Notes under the pieces: generated by a model
Told to the model about the DNA's origin: nothing
What the model saw: only the letters and a program-made list of their open reading frames with translations
Databases searched by the model: none
Part shown: piece by piece, positions 61,044 to 64,000 of the stretch
How the letters are laid out: every line of letters starts with the position of its first letter
How positions within the stretch are numbered: position 1 is the stretch's first letter
Program-made: the position numbers and the translations under genes
From: Anagrus nilaparvatae
Taxonomy: Eukaryota > Arthropoda > Insecta > Hymenoptera > Mymaridae
Assembly: GCA_022575985.1 (NCBI GenBank)
Contig: JAKSXM010000007.1
Coordinates: 23,004,501 to 23,068,500, forward strand
Reading direction: 5' to 3'
DNA: 64,000 nt

Positions 61044-62290
61044 AGAGAGCTTCCATAAATAATGCCATGGTTTTTAGAACATTTTTTAAACCATCCTCCC
61101 CCTTTGTCACACTATTCAATGACCCCTACCCCTAAAGTGATGTCACACTTAACGTCTCGAGCTCCACTAAAAATATAAAAAATGCTGGATTCTAGAGAAT
61201 AAAAAACTAATTTATTTGTTACATATAATTACACAATATAACAACAATATGTATAAAATATTTCTAGAGTATCTTTCTTATTTATGTAATTAAATATCAT
61301 ATGTATATATAGAAATACTTTTTAGTTTTGATTTTAAAGAGTTGCCTTCTAACTCTTCTTGCCAAGGGCTCAGAAACCATGATTTTAAGTTGTCGATAGT
61401 TTGTGCACAAACATCGTTAATTTTTTCGTTATCATTAACAAATTCACCAATGTCTTTCCACGTTTTCTACGTCGATCTATTCAAGACTTTCATTTTCATT
61501 TTTGTCACGTAAGATATAGAGAGCTTCATAGTTCCTGTATTTAATGATATTTATGGGACCCGGACGAATCCTACTACATGATATTGGTATGACTGTATTT
61601 TTACGAAGAGCCTTTGAGAGAAGTCCGTCTATCTTTGAGGCAATACAATCACCAAACATTACAGGTCATTTCATATAATTGGGAAAGTAATGGCGAAATC
61701 AAAGCGATTTAAACTTACCTTAGCAAAAAAAAAGTCGATTTCGATTTTTTTACAGTACTAAGGTTCTACGAATTCTATTATTTTCAAATTCGTATTGTAA
61801 TCCAAATCTTGTTTAGTTTTAGACGATTTAGATCATTAACATTATTTTGAAGAATAAAACCACTTTTATCTGGATGTGCTGCTGTAACAGCTTCATGAAA
61901 TCTTTGATATAAATCGATTAGACATTTTCAATATCAATATTGAATAATAAAGGTTTTCATAAACGTAGTTCCCAAAAAGTTCGTGAATAAATAAGCATAA
62001 ACATATGGAACATTCTGCTTTTCAAATGTACTGAAGTATAACCGACAGAGTATTTTAACGCAATCTTTAGTATAGTAATTGTAATTACCGACTTTAGAAA
62101 TGCACTTGTTCTCAAACAGCATTATAGCAAATGCAGGTGAGCAAATGTAAAGTAAGTTGAAAGCAGGATATTTGAAATTGTGACATCACAATTATTTTAT
62201 ATCCCCCCTCCGCCAGTATCACAATCTGTCACACAATCGCTCGACCTTTCCCTCCCCTCAAAGCTGTGACATCATTTATCGAAGCTCCCT
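61044..62290. mobile_element. Decayed DNA transposon-like unit with imperfect terminal repeats
   Basis: The left end reads AGAGAGCTTCCATAAATAAT. Read inward from the right, the end is AGGGAGCTTCGATAAATGAT. Both sub-ends carry GTGATGTCACA and C-rich/G-rich blocks. Between them, the minus strand has broken coding remnants (listed separately). I could not define a target duplication, so the superfamily is open. Confidence 0.55.
61330..62122 (-). pseudogene. Broken coding remnant of unknown family inside the 61-62.3 kb unit
   Basis: Three minus-strand stretches have protein-like composition: 61934-62122, continuing in the same frame past two stops to about 61800; then 61477-61659; then, in another frame, about 61330-61470. 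The last includes TWKDIGEFVND and LKSWFLSPWQEE. The first part has a Cys/Tyr-rich segment. I do not recognise the family. Position between terminal repeats suggests a transposase or an accessory protein of the unit. An endogenised viral gene cannot be excluded from sequence alone. Frameshifts and stops make it non-functional. Confidence 0.45.
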
Positions 62291-64000
62291 AATTTAAAAT
62301 CCAAGGGATTTTTTTAAATTATAGTTTTTTTAAATGAAATCAACTAGATTTAGAAAATTATTAATTACTCAATTTTCCAAATTTTTCAAAAAATTTTTTT
62401 TTTCACTAAATTAAATAAAGGCCTAAAAATAAAGAAAATTTTTTATATAGCCTTAGAAAATAAAAGTTTTAAAATTTATTTTAGGTGGAATGCTGAACAC
62501 TATTTTTCTCTTTTTCAAAACTTCAAACGCGATTATCCTGAAACTACTTTTTGTTAAACTGCGGCCAAGATTCGCGATAACCTATAACGCGATTTTCATT
62601 TTTATTTTATTTTCTTTGTTGTCTAATTCTTCAGGCATTCTTTAAATTTGGATCATGTGATCATTGTTTTGACCGCCACTTACAATTTGGGGGTCAAAAA
62701 TAAAGCTCGTGTTTTTTTTTACTTTTTTATTAAACAAACTGACATGGCGTTTTGTTAATTTTTTTTTTTTTGGTTCCAGATTATCTTAACCCGAGATATC
62801 GAGGCTGAAAATTTTTTTATGCTTTATTTTTGCGAAATTTTATTAAAAAGTACTAACCCATCTTCAAAAAAAATTTTATTATATTATTTGCCAAATATAA
62901 AAAGTATATCCTTGTATTTTTATTACTTTTTGTATATAGTTACATGTTTACAAATAAATTTATCTTTATTATTTATGAACTCAAACAAAAAAAAAGTTAA
63001 TACTTATAAAGTGTTATTTAAACTTTTTTTCTTTACTTAAAAAAAGTTTTCTTAAAAAAAAAAATTGGAATTATATTTAATTTAATAAGATAAATTTTTT
63101 TTTTATTTTCATATTTTCAAACATACTCATGCCTTATAATAATTTAATAATCTTCATTTTTTTTATTTAATTTAATGAGTTACTGGTAATATTCAGTTGT
63201 TTTATAGTATTACTTTTTTTTTCATCAAACCATATAAAATAAAGATATAAACGCTTGAAGGCTTAAAAAAAAAAATTTTTTCCTGTTGATTTTTTCACTT
63301 TTTTTTCATCCATATTGCATCTCGTTTGTTTTTTTTTTATATTTTTTCATTTCCTTTCTGTTTTATTATTTTTTTTTTTAACTTTCATAAGATTTTCCAG
63401 ATTCAATTTTGTGATTGTATAAATTTTCAAAGTTGCGAGAACAACTCTTGGTAAAAAGTCTACCCTACGGGCCTTCACTTCGCGTTAATATATATATAAA
63501 ATCTCTCAAAAGCATTGAAAAGTTGGTGAGTTGGCCATCTTGTTTCTAGTTAAACACCCGACAGCTTCTTTCTTTTACTTCCTTTTTTTCTGCTTCCAAC
63601 TTATAAGACTTTTTTATTTTTAACTTTTATTTGTTCTTTATGTCATACTTTATTTGATAAAAGAAATATTTAATATTTTCTCGCTTTAAATAATAATTCA
63701 ATTAAAAAAAATATGTTAAATAATAAAAATAATAATAATAACAAAAGATTAGCATCTCCTTAAGTAATTAATTGGCATTCCGATGATGATAAAAAGTTTC
63801 CTTTTTGAAAAAATAAATACGACTTTGATGCATAATAAGTTTAATTAGAAAAAGGATTTTATCTAATTAAAGATAATACATAAAAGGCAATAGTCTTTAT
63901 AGAATTAAATATGAAAGAGTTCAAAAGGAGTAAATTCTATGAACATAAGCTTTTGTTGCTTTATATTTTAATAATTAATAAAAAAAATAAAAAGTTAAAA
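62291..64000. other. AT-rich spacer to window end, no gene recognised
   Basis: Poly-A/T rich. A small, less AT-rich patch at about 63430-63560 (CTACCCTACGGGCCTTCACT) has no identifiable content. The frame at 62819-63040 is a Lys/Phe/Tyr-rich chance translation. Confidence 0.5.

Noticed and set aside
1..64000. CRISPR array, tRNA or rRNA genes
   Set aside because: No regularly spaced identical direct repeats with unique spacers and no tRNA-like cloverleaf or rRNA block were seen. The tandem repeats found are minisatellites or transposon modules.

Overview
The window is AT-rich insect nuclear DNA (a visual estimate of about three quarters A+T) with long homopolymer and AT runs and very few coding bases. 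The one clear host gene is an insect odorant receptor of the 7tm_6 type. Its N-terminal GLWPY motif and C-terminal ME-TYSE / SAKYF block are in the style of hymenopteran receptors. Together with the AT richness and the type of LINE relics, this suggests a wasp, perhaps a parasitoid such as a braconid. The order is an inference, not a proof.

Layout. 1-7.09 kb is AT-rich spacer with one GC-richer island at 3.66-4.02 kb. 7.09-8.22 kb is a TTAA-flanked piggyBac-like non-autonomous element. 8.48-14.25 kb (minus strand) is a nine-exon odorant receptor gene whose exons I assembled by hand to an uninterrupted 384-codon frame. Its fourth intron (3.47 kb) holds a decayed LINE in the opposite orientation (about 9.63-12.24 kb). 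14.8-17.2 kb has a hAT-like MITE with an 8-bp target duplication and a small foldback element. 21.1-23.2 kb is a 2.08-kb TTAA-flanked foldback made of about 300-bp modules. 25-44 kb is spacer with several small terminal-inverted-repeat elements, mostly flanked by TA. 45.6-47.4 kb is a three-level nest of palindromic elements, where the two arms of the outer element reveal the empty site of the middle one. 49-52 kb carries more dispersed repeats. 55.3-56.6 kb (minus) is the 3' part of a second decayed LINE. 56.75-58.25 kb is a 1.1-kb palindrome with a 0.3-kb palindrome inserted in its terminal repeat. 59.1-59.65 kb is a GC-richer island. 60.5-60.9 kb is a second hAT-like MITE with a perfect 8-bp target duplication. 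61.0-62.3 kb is a decayed DNA transposon-like unit with broken coding remnants.

There is no operon-like or pathway-like arrangement. Biologically this is a single chemoreceptor gene in a transposon graveyard, and most short open frames are chance frames in AT-rich or repeat DNA. I found no convincing rRNA, tRNA, CRISPR array or defence system. The points most worth following are the intact receptor spliced across a LINE-filled intron, the modular long hairpin elements, and the nested insertions dated relative to each other by their empty sites.
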